Positions 8,950-17,485 of a stretch of DNA of 41,916 nucleotides are shown one piece after another. The stretch's first letter is position 1. Every line of letters starts with the position of its first letter. A model generated the notes under the pieces. It worked only from the letters and a program-made list of their open reading frames with translations. It searched no databases and was not told the origin of the DNA. The DNA is taken from positions 1 through 41,916 of the forward strand of contig JASJAN010000047.1 of NCBI GenBank assembly GCA_030066985.1. Direction: 5' to 3'. The position numbers and the translations under genes are program-made. The stretch comes from Desulfobacterales bacterium. GTDB lineage: Bacteria; Desulfobacterota; Desulfobacteria; Desulfobacterales; JAHEIW01.

Positions 8950-9907
8950 AACGGATCTTCGGATTGATAACGGCATATAAAATATCGACGAGAATGTTCA
9001 TCGTGATAATGATCACTGCCGCCAGCATAATATAGGTCACAATCACCGGTTGATCGGTTTCGTAAATGGATGTCAGCAATAAATTGCCCATGCCCGGCCA
9101 CTGGAAGATCGTTTCGGTCACAATCGAAAACGCGATCAACTCACCAAATTGCAGGCCGGTGATGGTCACCACCGGAATCAGGGCGTTGCGCAGGGCATGT
9201 TTGAAAATTACTTTTCTGGGTGGCAGGCCCTTGGCCCAGGCGGTTTTGACATATTCTTCGGTCAACACTTCGCGCATGCCGGCCCGGGTCAGCCGCAATA
9301 TCACCGCCAACTGGTACATGGCCAGTGTCAACGCCGGCAGGATCAGGTGCTTGATGCCATCGAAGGTCAACAAGCCGGTGCGCCAGAAACCCACCTTAAC
9401 GGTTTCACCGCGCCCAAAAGGGGGCAAAATCCCCAGGTAAACGGCAAAACCCATAATAAGCAGAATACCCATTAGAAAAGTTGGAACGGAAATCCCGCCT
9501 AATGATCCGGCCATGATCAGCCGGTTTCGCAATATGTATGGCTTCAGGGCGACGACAACACCCAGCGCAACGCCGAGTCCAAAAGCCATAATGACGGCCG
9601 TAACGGCCAGCTCGAAGGTAGCCGGAAAGCGCTCCAGGATGAGCCCCAAGGCCGGCACCCGGGTAACATAGGATATGCCAAAATTGCCCTGGACGGCATT
9701 AGCCAGCCAGCGAAAGTACTGAACATGCATGGGCTTATCCAGACCCAGGCTGCGCCGCACTTCCTCAGCTTGCTCAAAGGTGGCATATCGTCCCGCCAAG
9801 GTCACCACCGGGTCACCCATGTAGCGAAAAATAACAAAACACAGGAGAGACGCCACCAGCAAAACGATAATACCCTGAATCAGTCTGCGTGCAATATAAG
9901 TGGCCAT
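8942..9907 (-). CDS. dppB: Second dipeptide/oligopeptide ABC transporter permease DppB
   Basis: Inner-membrane permease of 321 residues. Helix 1 (ARRLIQGIIVLLVASLLCFV) is followed by RYMGDPVVTLAGRYATFEQA and GLDKPMHVQY. The EAA loop is KTAWAKGLPPRKVIFKHALRN. No Shine-Dalgarno sequence is visible before the ATG at 9907: the upstream bases on the coding strand are CCTCCC, the wrong polarity. The region just upstream holds a GC-rich hairpin, so expression may depend on read-through from the binding-protein gene. It forms the channel with the overlapping DppC. Confidence 0.94.
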   Translation of the reverse strand: MATYIARRLIQGIIVLLVASLLCFVIFRYMGDPVVTLAGRYATFEQAEEVRRSLGLDKPMHVQYFRWLANAVQGNFGISYVTRVPALGLILERFPATFELAVTAVIMAFGLGVALGVVVALKPYILRNRLIMAGSLGGISVPTFLMGILLIMGFAVYLGILPPFGRGETVKVGFWRTGLLTFDGIKHLILPALTLAMYQLAVILRLTRAGMREVLTEEYVKTAWAKGLPPRKVIFKHALRNALIPVVTITGLQFGELIAFSIVTETIFQWPGMGNLLLTSIYETDQPVIVTYIMLAAVIIITMNILVDILYAVINPKIRYE

Positions 9908-9920
9908 AATAACGGGAGGG

Positions 9921-9946
9921 TCGGGGCCGGAATCATCCGGCCCCGA
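9921..9946 (-). promoter_or_regulatory. GC-rich stem-loop between binding-protein and permease genes
   Basis: TCGGGGCCGG (9921-9930) and CCGGCCCCGA (9937-9946) form a perfect 10-bp stem with a 6-nt loop. It lies 18 nt after the stop of the binding-protein gene and 13 nt before the dppB start. No T-tract follows on the coding strand, so it is more likely an RNA-stabilising or partially attenuating structure than a full terminator. Confidence 0.7.
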
Positions 9947-9964
9947 TACCTGTTTGTCGTTAGA

Positions 9965-11497
9965 TTATTTTGAGATTTCCTTGTACACCATCCAGCGGTC
10001 CGGGCGCGGTTGAAATTTGATGCCGGCGCCTTTTTTTATGGCATATAGATCTTCCTGATAGTGCAGCGGAATCCAGGCAATCTTATCGACCATGGCCATC
10101 TTGTTAAGCTTCTGCAAAACCTTGCCGCGTTCTTGCGGATCGACAATATCGGCTGTGGATTGCAGCAATTTATCAATATCAGGATCGCTGAAGGCCGCGC
10201 CGTTGAAGCGCCCATGTCCGGATTTTTCGTCGCGGGTGTGGGCCAGCTTAAAATAGGTGCGCCCCATGTCAAAGGTGCCGTCAAACCAGCCGATCAGGTA
10301 AAAATCCAGCACCCCATCGGTCACTTCCGGAAAAAAGATGGATTTGGGTTTGACATCCAGCTGCACTTTAATGCCGACTTTGGCCAGATATTTGGCCACG
10401 GCCTCGGCTATTTTTTCATCCTGGACATAACGGTCATTGGGGCCGGAAAGCTTAATCTCAAAGCCCTTTTCATAGCCGGCCTCTTTTAGCAGCTTTTTGG
10501 CTTCGGCCGGATCGTATTTGAGCCGCTGAATATTGCCGTTATAGCCGATGGTGGGCGGATCCACAATCTGAGCCGCCGGTGCGGCGTGGCCGCGCATCAC
10601 CTTTGCGATGATCTCATCTTCATTGATGGCCATGTACATGGCTTTGCGCACCCGGATATCAGCGGTCGGGCTGCCCGGCTTGTTGTTCAATGCCAGGAAA
10701 ATCGACCGGCGGGCGGGCCGGTTGACCACATCCAGCTTAGGACTATTTTTAATTTTATCGAACAGCTCCACCGGAACACCGGACATCAGGTCCACCTGCC
10801 CGGCTGCCAATGCTGCAAAACGGGTGGAAGATTCTTTGATGGGTCGGACTTCCACTTTCTGGATCGGCGGCGCACCTTCCCAGTAATCCGCATTGGCTTC
10901 CAGTCGCACATAGGAGCCTTTGACCCATTCCACCAGTTTATAGGCGCCGGTGCCAATGGGTTTAACCATCACATCACCCGGATCACGGGATTCGGTGGAC
11001 TCTTTATCCATGATAAAGATTTGGTGCATATTATTGGCAAACCAGGGAATCGGTTCTTTGGTTTTGATGATCACAGTGTAATCATCCGGCGTTTCCACGG
11101 CTGCAATCGATTTGCCGGTATTGATGAATTCGGAAACTTCCAGATTGCTCAGGCGTTCGAAGGAAAATTTGACATCGGCAGCCGTAAAGGCATTGCCGTT
11201 GTGAAATTTTACGCCTTTGCGCAGATAAAATTTCCAGGACAATTGATCCAGCCGCTCCCAGCGTTCGGCCAGCGCCGGTGCCAGGGTCCCATCCGGACCC
11301 TTGCGCTGCAAAAGGCCGTCAAAAAAGTTGGCCATGTACTGCAGGCCTGCATCCGAATCATCCCCGTGCGGGTTCATCATCCGGGGCGGGACATCCAGGG
11401 CCACGCTAATAGATGAGGCCGCCAGCACGGAACCACTCGCCCCGAATACCATCACTGCAACGGCGATGGCGATTAGAAAATAACATGTTTTTTTCAT
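9965..11497 (-). CDS. Second dipeptide/oligopeptide ABC transporter substrate-binding protein
   Basis: Periplasmic SBP_bac_5 family protein of 510 residues, normal length. A classical Sec signal peptide (MKKTCYFLIAIAVAVMVFGA, cleavage likely after VLA near residue 26) leads into the mature domain. Family landmarks are LAERWERLDQLSWKFYLRKG, FHNGNAFTAADVKFSFERL near residues 95-115, GTGAYKLVEW, and the late GWFDGTFDMGRTYF segment. A strong ribosome binding site (GGAGGAAC) precedes the ATG. It has no lipobox, so it is probably soluble in the periplasm. It feeds the DppBC/DppDF proteins encoded on the same strand. The ligand is unknown. Confidence 0.95.
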   Translation of the reverse strand: MKKTCYFLIAIAVAVMVFGASGSVLAASSISVALDVPPRMMNPHGDDSDAGLQYMANFFDGLLQRKGPDGTLAPALAERWERLDQLSWKFYLRKGVKFHNGNAFTAADVKFSFERLSNLEVSEFINTGKSIAAVETPDDYTVIIKTKEPIPWFANNMHQIFIMDKESTESRDPGDVMVKPIGTGAYKLVEWVKGSYVRLEANADYWEGAPPIQKVEVRPIKESSTRFAALAAGQVDLMSGVPVELFDKIKNSPKLDVVNRPARRSIFLALNNKPGSPTADIRVRKAMYMAINEDEIIAKVMRGHAAPAAQIVDPPTIGYNGNIQRLKYDPAEAKKLLKEAGYEKGFEIKLSGPNDRYVQDEKIAEAVAKYLAKVGIKVQLDVKPKSIFFPEVTDGVLDFYLIGWFDGTFDMGRTYFKLAHTRDEKSGHGRFNGAAFSDPDIDKLLQSTADIVDPQERGKVLQKLNKMAMVDKIAWIPLHYQEDLYAIKKGAGIKFQPRPDRWMVYKEISK

Positions 11498-11684
11498 TGA
11501 TGTTCCTCCTTTCCAATTAAATTACACGTCGTTTATGTGTCTCCCGGCAGTCCGTCAAAGCTTGCGTTTTTACGGTACCCCCCATTAACCGGGAAGCCAT
11601 TTCCTTCACCCAATGCTGCATTGCTCCAATGATCTAGTATGAAGATCTTCAAGCAAAAATTAATTTGGAACGCTCTTTTTAGAT

Positions 11685-12647
11685 TTAATATAAATAACAG
11701 GCAACTTGATGATTGTCGCCAATATCCTTTAAAACCGGCGTTTCCTTATCACAGACGTCCATGCGATGGGGACACCGGGGATGAAATGCGCAACCCGACG
11801 GTGGATTGATCGGGCTGGGCACATCGCCTTTTAAAACCATGCGTTCTTTTTTTACCCTGGGATCTGCCACCGGTATGGCCGACAGCAGGGCCTGAGTGTA
11901 GGGATGTTTGGGATCGGTATATACGTTGTTATAGGCAGCCATCTCCGCAATCTTGCCCAGATACATCACCGCAATCCGGTCACAAATATGTTCGACCACC
12001 GCCAGGTCATGGGCAATGATAATATAAGAAAGATGAAATTCTTTCTGAAGATCAATCAGCAGATTGATAATCTGGGCCTGGATGGAAACATCCAGCGCGG
12101 AAACCGGTTCATCGCCGATGATTACCTGGGGGTTGAGGGCCAACGCCCGGGCAATACCAATACGTTGCCGCTGGCCGCCGGAAAATTCATGAGGATAACG
12201 CCGCCCCTGCTCGGGCCGCAGACCGACTTTCTCCAGCAAATAGGCAATTCGATCCTTTCTTTCGGCTCCCGGATACACATTGTGGATTTCCATGGGATCC
12301 CGGAGAATATGATTGACGGTCATGCGGGGATTCAGCGAAGAATAAGGGTCCTGGAAGATCATCTGAATTTGTCTTTTAAGCGTTCTAAGTTCTGATGTAT
12401 TCAGGGTGGTGATGTCTGTTTCCCCGAAGTGGACAGTGCCGGCAGTGGGTTCGATCAATCGTATGACCGCCAGACCGGTGGTGGTCTTGCCGCAACCGCT
12501 CTCTCCAACAATGCCGAGCGTTTCGCCTTTTCCAAGGGTAAAGGAAACGCCGTCAACCGCATAAACATAGCCTGCCGTGCGCGAAAGCAGGCCTTTTTTT
12601 ATCGGAAAATGGACTTCCAAATTTTCAATTGACAGCAGTGTTTCCAA
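11685..12647 (-). CDS. dppF: Second dipeptide/oligopeptide ABC transporter ATPase DppF
   Basis: ABC ATPase of 320 residues. Walker [15 protein letters not shown], signature [15 protein letters not shown], Walker B VIIGDEPVSALD and a C-terminal oligo_HPY tail with cysteines in PSGCAFHPRCP, DVC and ACYLY. The insertion IKKGLLSRTAGYVYAV marks it as the DppF branch. The start appears to be TTG at 12645-12647, with AAAAAGG about 9 nt upstream; no ATG precedes the conserved beginning METLLSIENLEV. The gap of 200 nt from DppD is filled by a family B palindrome. A 187-nt gap with no recognised feature separates it from the binding-protein gene. Confidence 0.94.
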   Translation of the reverse strand: METLLSIENLEVHFPIKKGLLSRTAGYVYAVDGVSFTLGKGETLGIVGESGCGKTTTGLAVIRLIEPTAGTVHFGETDITTLNTSELRTLKRQIQMIFQDPYSSLNPRMTVNHILRDPMEIHNVYPGAERKDRIAYLLEKVGLRPEQGRRYPHEFSGGQRQRIGIARALALNPQVIIGDEPVSALDVSIQAQIINLLIDLQKEFHLSYIIIAHDLAVVEHICDRIAVMYLGKIAEMAAYNNVYTDPKHPYTQALLSAIPVADPRVKKERMVLKGDVPSPINPPSGCAFHPRCPHRMDVCDKETPVLKDIGDNHQVACYLY

Positions 12648-12674
12648 TCGATTATGCCTTTTTTAATAAAACAT

Positions 12675-12831
12675 GGTTATGCAGAAGGATCAAGTGGGGC
12701 ACCAAAACCACGAAGGGCACGAAGGACACGAAAGGATAAAAGTAAATTAATGTGTTTTCCCTTTGTGATCTTCGTGTTCTTCGTGGTGTAAATCATATCA
12801 GTTATGTCCTCCTGGAGCTTCCCGGATAACC
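12675..12831. repeat. 157-bp palindromic element, family B, copy 1
   Basis: Terminal GGTTAT (12675-12680) and ATAACC (12826-12831) enclose a strong inner palindrome (12707-12786) built of CACGAAG-type words: CCACGAAGGGCACGAAGGAC on the left and TCTTCGTGTTCTTCGTGGT on the right. The four bases ACAT flank both ends, a possible target duplication that could be chance. It is very similar in sequence and length to 25993-26150. It lies between dppD and dppF on the minus strand. Confidence 0.88.
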
Positions 12832-12847
12832 ACATAAAAAAACCAGT

Positions 12848-13831
12848 TTAGTACAGAAAGCATCTCACCCAATGTCCATCGCCCAAATCCGTCATCTGGG
12901 GCGAATTTTGGTTACACATCTCCATCGCATGCGGGCAGCGTGGTGAAAAATGACAGCCCGATGACAAGTCATACAGGCTGGGCACAATACCCGCTATTTC
13001 CTGAAGCCGCTGGCGGCCATGCTGTGACCGCTGTCCCAGTTTTGGAATCGACTGCAGCAATCCCTGGGTATAGGGGTGTTTGGGATCTTCAAAAATAGCA
13101 ATGGCCTTGGCTTCTTCCACCACCTTGCCGGCATACATCACAATCACCCGTTGAGCGATCTCGGCAATCACGCCCAGGTCATGGGTAATCATCATGACCG
13201 CAGTTTCGTAATCTTCTCTGAGCTGCAGCATCAGGTCAAGAATCTGGGCCTGAATGGTGACATCCAAAGCGGTGGTGGGCTCATCGGCGATCAGAATTTC
13301 AGGATTGCAGGCCAGCGCCATGGCAATCATGGCGCGCTGGCGCATCCCGCCGGAAAGCTGGTGCGGATACTCGTGCACCCTTTTTTCCGGAGCGGGAATC
13401 TGAACCTTTTTAAGCATCTCAATCGAGTTGTCCCAGCTATCGCTTTTGGATTGCTTTTCATGCAGGATGAACATTTCAGATATCTGATCACCGATGGTGT
13501 AAACCGGATTCAAAGAGGTCATTGGTTCCTGGAATATCATGGCAATGCGTTTGCCACGAATCGTTCGCATCTGCTCCATGGTCAGCTGAACGATATCGGT
13601 GTCATCAAATAGTATTTGGCCTTGAACGATTTTGCCGGGCGGTTCGGGGATCAGGCGCATAATGGATTGAGCCGTGACGCTTTTGCCGCAGCCGGATTCT
13701 CCGACAATGCCAAGCACCTCGCCTTTATCAACATGAAAGCTGACATCGTCGACGGCTTTGGCAACGCCCTCAAATGTAGAAAAGTGGGTTTTGAGATCTT
13801 TGACTTCAAGAAGGTGAGAGGGTTCGCTCAT
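12848..13831 (-). CDS. dppD: Second dipeptide/oligopeptide ABC transporter ATPase DppD
   Basis: ABC ATPase of 327 residues and first gene of the minus-strand importer set. Walker [15 protein letters not shown], signature [15 protein letters not shown], Walker [13 protein letters not shown]. The C-terminal oligo_HPY extension has cysteines in [15 protein letters not shown] and RCFLY. The ATG has AAGGAAA a few bases upstream. The order D-F-A-B-C differs from the A-B-C-D-F order of the plus-strand importer, so the two systems are separate acquisitions or old paralogues rather than a recent inverted duplication. Confidence 0.94.
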   Translation of the reverse strand: MSEPSHLLEVKDLKTHFSTFEGVAKAVDDVSFHVDKGEVLGIVGESGCGKSVTAQSIMRLIPEPPGKIVQGQILFDDTDIVQLTMEQMRTIRGKRIAMIFQEPMTSLNPVYTIGDQISEMFILHEKQSKSDSWDNSIEMLKKVQIPAPEKRVHEYPHQLSGGMRQRAMIAMALACNPEILIADEPTTALDVTIQAQILDLMLQLREDYETAVMMITHDLGVIAEIAQRVIVMYAGKVVEEAKAIAIFEDPKHPYTQGLLQSIPKLGQRSQHGRQRLQEIAGIVPSLYDLSSGCHFSPRCPHAMEMCNQNSPQMTDLGDGHWVRCFLY

Positions 13832-14218
13832 GTTTCCTTTCGAAAATGGCGTTTAATCAAAACTGAACAAAAAGGATAAGAGCCGCAAAGAGCGCTAAGT
13901 GAGTTTAACCAGGCGATTTAACTTAATTAGCACTACATCAATACCCCTGAGAGTCGCTGTGTGTCAATAAAAATAAGCCAAAAAACCGGTCGTATTCGGC
14001 CTTCAAATAGTTATCCATCTGAATAGATCTATGGATATCTTTTCAGAGCTTTCAGCCCCTAAATTTATAAGGAATATTCTAGCGCGTAGGGATAGGTCGA
14101 GGTGAAATGTTCTTGAAGGTTTGCCGGTTGGCCCGTTGCCCGTTTAGCCCGAAAAACGAAAGGAATTGCGATTTGTATAATCAAACCGGTCGATGGGGCT
14201 GACGGGCTCAACCTCCTA
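13832..14218. other. Intergenic region upstream of the second dipeptide importer
   Basis: Gene-free stretch of 387 nt. It should contain the promoter for the minus-strand importer and the 3' end of the YihY transcript, but I cannot place a convincing promoter. At 14123-14151 there is a short tandem run of a 7-nt word (GCCGGTT, GCCCGTT, GCCCGTT, then GCCCG). An ORF of 84 codons at 14065-14319 overlaps the YihY gene in another frame and looks spurious. Confidence 0.5.
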
Positions 14219-15556
14219 CTATATTTCTTTGAGGAGCTTATTGGCCGGTGACTCCGCCATGGATTGGCTAAAGTCCTGTAAAGCTTGCGATAGCGCTTGG
14301 TATCCCTCGGTTTGGGCAACGGGGATATCTTCGATCCCTTGATGATCCAGCGCTTGCAGGACAGATTGAATGGTCAGTTGATTAATGTCGCGGGCTGGTT
14401 GATACGCAAATTCCTTGTCCGTTTTGGTCTTGATCTCTGAAACCAGTCCGCTTTCAACCAGTTCAGATAAAATACGATGCACCAGGCGAATGGGCATTTG
14501 CAGCTTATCCGAAATTTGTGAATCGGTGAGTGGTTTATCGCCATTTTGAAACTTATTGATCAACAAATGGACAACTTGCAAGGTCAACAGCTTCCTGAAG
14601 CCCGGGCTGACCTTGAGACTGTCCGGCTCAAATTCATAGGTATCCACATTCTGGCTGGCAAAAGACAGTTCCGCACCGAAAAGAACAATCCACCAGCTGA
14701 TCTGAAGCCATATTAAAAAAAGGGGCAAGGCCGCAAGGCTGCCGTAAATGGCGTTAATTTGCGCAGCACTGATTTGAAAGGTGATATAAGCCCACTGGGC
14801 AATTTGATAGAGTGTCCCGGCAACCACCCCGCCTAACAAACCGGCCTTCAAAGAAACCTTGGTATTGGGCATGATGATATAAAGAATCGTAAACAGGATC
14901 CAGATTAAGATATATGGCATGGATTCGAAAAGAAAATAGATAAACGGATTCAGAACATCCAGATAGGCAACTTTCTGTGTGATTTGGGATACCTGGGCCT
15001 TGATAAAAACGGTTATCGAACCGCTCATCAATATGAAAATCGGTGCAATTAGCATAATGGCCAGATAATCGCTGAATTTCCTGATCCAGCTGCGGCTTTC
15101 TTTTATTTGCCAGATGTCGTTAAAGGCCCTTTCAATATGCCCGAGGACCTTGAGAACAGCCCAAAAAAGTACCAGCAGGCCAACACCTGCAATCAGGCCG
15201 CCCTGGGTCTGTTGCAGCAGAGAATTGGCAAAATTGATGATTTGGTTTAAAACATCTTCCTGCCCGGGAAACCGCTGGAAAAGTTCCCTTTCCAACCGCC
15301 TTTCAAAACCAAAACCTTTGGCAATGCCGAAAAATACAGCCACGATGGGTACAATCGAAAGCAGGGTAAAGAACGTTAGTGAAGAGGCCCGCAGCAAGCA
15401 GCGGTCATCATTGTACCCCCGAAGCGTGAGTATGATGACGCGCAGCTGCCTGAGTAGAAATGATTTGCCAAACGGCAGCTCTTCCAGCCGGATTCGCCAG
15501 ATATCCGTGCGCACAAAACGGATGCATTTGGTAATAATTTCGACAATCTTTTGCAT
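14219..15556 (-). CDS. YihY/BrkB-family integral membrane protein with C-terminal winged-helix-like domain
   Basis: 445 residues. The YihY/virulence factor BrkB family (once mis-named ribonuclease BN) is recognisable from the N-terminal LRASSLTFFTLLSIVPIVAVFFGIAKGFG segment and about six hydrophobic helices up to residue 300, ending LIWLQISWWIVLFGAELSFA. The last 130 residues are soluble. Residues about 335-385 (PLTDSQISDKLQMPIRLVHR, then ILSELVESGLVSEI) read like a winged-helix DNA-binding or protein-interaction fold, a common C-terminal addition in longer members. The biochemical role of the family is not settled. It lies 20 nt after the small CMD-family gene and is probably the last gene of the acyl-CoA module transcript, although functionally unrelated. 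Confidence 0.88.
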   Translation of the reverse strand: MQKIVEIITKCIRFVRTDIWRIRLEELPFGKSFLLRQLRVIILTLRGYNDDRCLLRASSLTFFTLLSIVPIVAVFFGIAKGFGFERRLERELFQRFPGQEDVLNQIINFANSLLQQTQGGLIAGVGLLVLFWAVLKVLGHIERAFNDIWQIKESRSWIRKFSDYLAIMLIAPIFILMSGSITVFIKAQVSQITQKVAYLDVLNPFIYFLFESMPYILIWILFTILYIIMPNTKVSLKAGLLGGVVAGTLYQIAQWAYITFQISAAQINAIYGSLAALPLFLIWLQISWWIVLFGAELSFASQNVDTYEFEPDSLKVSPGFRKLLTLQVVHLLINKFQNGDKPLTDSQISDKLQMPIRLVHRILSELVESGLVSEIKTKTDKEFAYQPARDINQLTIQSVLQALDHQGIEDIPVAQTEGYQALSQALQDFSQSMAESPANKLLKEI

Positions 15557-15576
15557 GTAAATGGGCTCCAGCTGTT

Positions 15577-15888
15577 TTACAATTTGATGCTTTTTAATAC
15601 TGCATAGGACTTCATAAAAGTCGGAAAGCCGGCTGTGGGGATCAGCAACAGCAACGCGTGCTTGATGTCTTCTTCACTGACTCCGGCTGCTGCGGCTCTG
15701 TGAATGTGGGTTTCAAGAGCGCGCTTGTGATTACCGGTAGCGGATATGGCAATTTTAATCAGCCAGCGAGTTTTTTCCGACAAGGGTCCGCCCTTTTGAT
15801 GAACGGCTTCTCCTAAGGCTGCGTGTTTCTCATGTATCTCGGGAAATTCCTTTTTAAACTCACTAAAGATTTTATGAACATCTTTCAT
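15577..15888 (-). CDS. Carboxymuconolactone decarboxylase (CMD)/AhpD-fold small protein lacking the CxxC pair
   Basis: 103 residues from the ATG at 15888, chosen because AGGGTG lies 6 nt upstream; a GTG three codons earlier is too close to any ribosome binding site. The all-helical CMD fold is seen in KHAALGEAVHQKGGPLSEKT, RWLIKIAISATGNHKRALET, HIHRAAAAGVSEEDIKHALL. In AhpD-type proteins the helix before the conserved His carries CxxC. Here the corresponding positions are His and Ala, so it is not an alkylhydroperoxidase. It is closer to the PcaC-like half of the family, but a decarboxylase role is unproven. It sits between the SDR and YihY genes. Confidence 0.8.
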   Translation of the reverse strand: MKDVHKIFSEFKKEFPEIHEKHAALGEAVHQKGGPLSEKTRWLIKIAISATGNHKRALETHIHRAAAAGVSEEDIKHALLLLIPTAGFPTFMKSYAVLKSIKL

Positions 15889-16014
15889 GATATTCACCCT
15901 GGTGTATGTTTCTTTCTCATGAGAAAATTGACATAGTGTAGATACAAGACAAAAGAATTCTAATCATTTTTGGTGAATTTTTCAAAGGATAATTCGGTTG
16001 GCATCAATTTGAGG

Positions 16015-16779
16015 TCAAGTGCCGATAACAATTCCACCATCAACCCGAAGGGTTTCGCCGGTAATAAAGCCGGCTTCATCAGAAGCTAAAAAGAGATAGG
16101 CATTGGCAATGTCACGTGGTTTACCCAGACGCCCCAGCGGCGTCCGCGCTTCCATTCCCTCAATGATTTTAGGCGGCATGGAGGTCAAAATGTCGGTGGC
16201 GGTAAAACCGGGAGCCACGGCGTTGACGCGGATGTTGTAGCGACCCAGCTCACGGGCCCAGACTTTGGTCATGCCGATCACACCGGCTTTGGTGGCAACA
16301 TAATTTGTCTGGCCTAAATTGCCGTCGATACCCACAACCGAGGTTGCATTCAAAATCACACCGCTACTTTGCCGAATCATGACTGACGCTGCCGCCTGGG
16401 TACAATTAAATACACCTTTGAGGTTGATGGCAATCACCAGGTCAAAATCGGCCTCGGCCATCTGTTTAACCAATTGACCGTCTTTTATCTTTACCAGCAG
16501 ACTGTCGCGTACAATACCGGCATTGTTCACCAGCACATCGATGCGGTCGAATTTGTTTTCGACCGTGTTTACCCAATCACTGACAGATGATTTGTCGGTA
16601 ACATCCACCCGGTAAAATTCAGCATCATGACCGATATCTTTAACAGCCGCCACTCCTGCGTTCTGATCAACATCACATATGGCGACATGAGCGCCCTCTT
16701 CTGCAAAGCGCTCGGCGGTAGCCTTTCCGATCCCGGCAGCACCGCCGGTGATCAGGCAAACTTTTTCCTTTAAACGCAT
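16015..16779 (-). CDS. FabG-like short-chain dehydrogenase/reductase (3-oxoacyl reductase or 3-hydroxyacyl-CoA dehydrogenase type)
   Basis: 254 residues from MRLKEKVCLITGG. The ATG at 16779 is preferred over the ATG at 16863 because GAGGAGG lies directly upstream of it, and the upstream codons run into a hairpin. The SDR motifs are complete: cofactor loop TGGAAGIGKA (11-20), Asp in CDVD (36) favouring NAD, NNAG (85-88), Asn119, and catalytic Ser147, Tyr160 and Lys164 in YVATK. It ends with FITGETLRVDGGIVIGT as in FabG proteins. Next to thiolase and DUF35 genes it probably acts on a 3-hydroxyacyl/3-oxoacyl-CoA intermediate rather than in fatty acid synthesis. Confidence 0.9.
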   Translation of the reverse strand: MRLKEKVCLITGGAAGIGKATAERFAEEGAHVAICDVDQNAGVAAVKDIGHDAEFYRVDVTDKSSVSDWVNTVENKFDRIDVLVNNAGIVRDSLLVKIKDGQLVKQMAEADFDLVIAINLKGVFNCTQAAASVMIRQSSGVILNATSVVGIDGNLGQTNYVATKAGVIGMTKVWARELGRYNIRVNAVAPGFTATDILTSMPPKIIEGMEARTPLGRLGKPRDIANAYLFLASDEAGFITGETLRVDGGIVIGT

Positions 16780-16854
16780 GGGCTCCTCCTCAATTTTAAA
16801 CATGAAGTAATGAGCGGTCGGGTCATTTTGCGGCCCACTCCTGATATCAGCGGT

Positions 16855-16893
16855 AAGAATCATCAGTCCGCCTTAGGCGGACTGATGATTCTT
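16855..16893. promoter_or_regulatory. Perfect 18-bp stem-loop upstream of the SDR gene
   Basis: AAGAATCATCAGTCCGCC (16855-16872) and its exact reverse complement (16876-16893) are separated by three bases. It lies 40 nt after the DUF35 gene stop and 75 nt before the SDR start on the coding strand. There is no T-tract on either side. It may protect or process the transcript between the two genes, or be a small palindromic repeat. Confidence 0.75.
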
Positions 16894-16933
16894 GCAGCGA
16901 CCCAATAAAAAAATCTCCCTGACCATTCAAATG

Positions 16934-17350
16934 CTACAACGGCTCAAACGCCAGAAAAGTCTCCTTTTTTCCATCCACTTCCGTATGCAAGTATTTTACT
17001 TTAAGCGGCATCCCGACTTTGATATTTTCCGGTTTGTTGGGATCCAATCCTTCGATGCGTGCATCCACCCGCCCGCCTTCTTCCAGTTCGACAACACCGG
17101 AAATATAAGGATTTTTGCGGTTGTAACCCTGCGCAATCATAAAAGGCGGTGCAATGGTGATGCAGGTAAAGGCAGCCAGGCGCCCCTTGCCGTTCATCTC
17201 TACCCATTCCATATCCGAGCTAAAGCATTTGACACAGATGGAACGTGGCGGCACATAGCACCCATCACATTCAATGCATCGGGACCCCATCAGCTTTTCT
17301 TCTTTCAGGCATTGCTCATAGGTAATATCGCTAAAAAGTTTTTCCTCCAT
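16934..17350 (-). CDS. DUF35 zinc-ribbon/OB-fold acyl-CoA-associated protein
   Basis: 138 residues. A rubredoxin-like zinc ribbon with four cysteines (CIECDGCYVPPRSICVKC, residues about 24-41, of which two CxxC pairs can bind zinc) is followed by an OB-fold domain (GRLAAFTCITIAPPF, YISGVVELEEGGRVDARIEG). Proteins of this type form complexes with SCP2-type thiolases or act as acyl-CoA-binding partners, for example BbsA with BbsB in benzylsuccinate degradation. The thiolase gene lies immediately upstream. A clear AAGGAG ribosome binding site precedes the ATG. Likely function: subunit of that thiolase. Confidence 0.88.
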   Translation of the reverse strand: MEEKLFSDITYEQCLKEEKLMGSRCIECDGCYVPPRSICVKCFSSDMEWVEMNGKGRLAAFTCITIAPPFMIAQGYNRKNPYISGVVELEEGGRVDARIEGLDPNKPENIKVGMPLKVKYLHTEVDGKKETFLAFEPL

Positions 17351-17368
17351 TGATGGTCTCCTTTTATC

Positions 17369-17485
17369 AAAGGTTCAGCGTTCGGGGTTCAGGGTTTTCG
17401 AGGGTCCGTTTCAAGGTTCAAAGATTTGGTCTCCGGCGGAATCACTGAACCTCTGAACCCTTGAACCTTGAACCCTTGAACCTTT
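17369..17485. repeat. Palindrome built of short GAACC repeats, family D
   Basis: Left side AAAGGTTCA, GGGGTTCAGGG and CAAGGTTCAAAG (17369-17422); right side TGAACCTCTGAACCC, TTGAACCTTGAACCC, TTGAACCTTT (17447-17485). The 7-8 nt word CTTGAACC recurs in tandem on the right and in inverted form on the left, so the segment can fold on itself in several registers. It fills nearly the whole gap between the thiolase and DUF35 genes and reaches into the thiolase stop codon. Confidence 0.8.

Noticed and set aside
10586-11416. Open frame of 276 codons on the plus strand
   Set aside because: Antisense to the second binding-protein gene; composition is rich in His, Gly and Phe as expected for an antisense shadow.
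14065-14319. Possible 84-codon gene downstream of the YihY gene
   Set aside because: It overlaps the end of the YihY gene in another frame, lacks a ribosome binding site and resembles no family.
16780-16863. N-terminal extension of the SDR starting at the ATG at 16863
   Set aside because: A near-perfect Shine-Dalgarno sequence lies in front of the ATG at 16779, and the extension would be encoded by a hairpin and non-conserved sequence.
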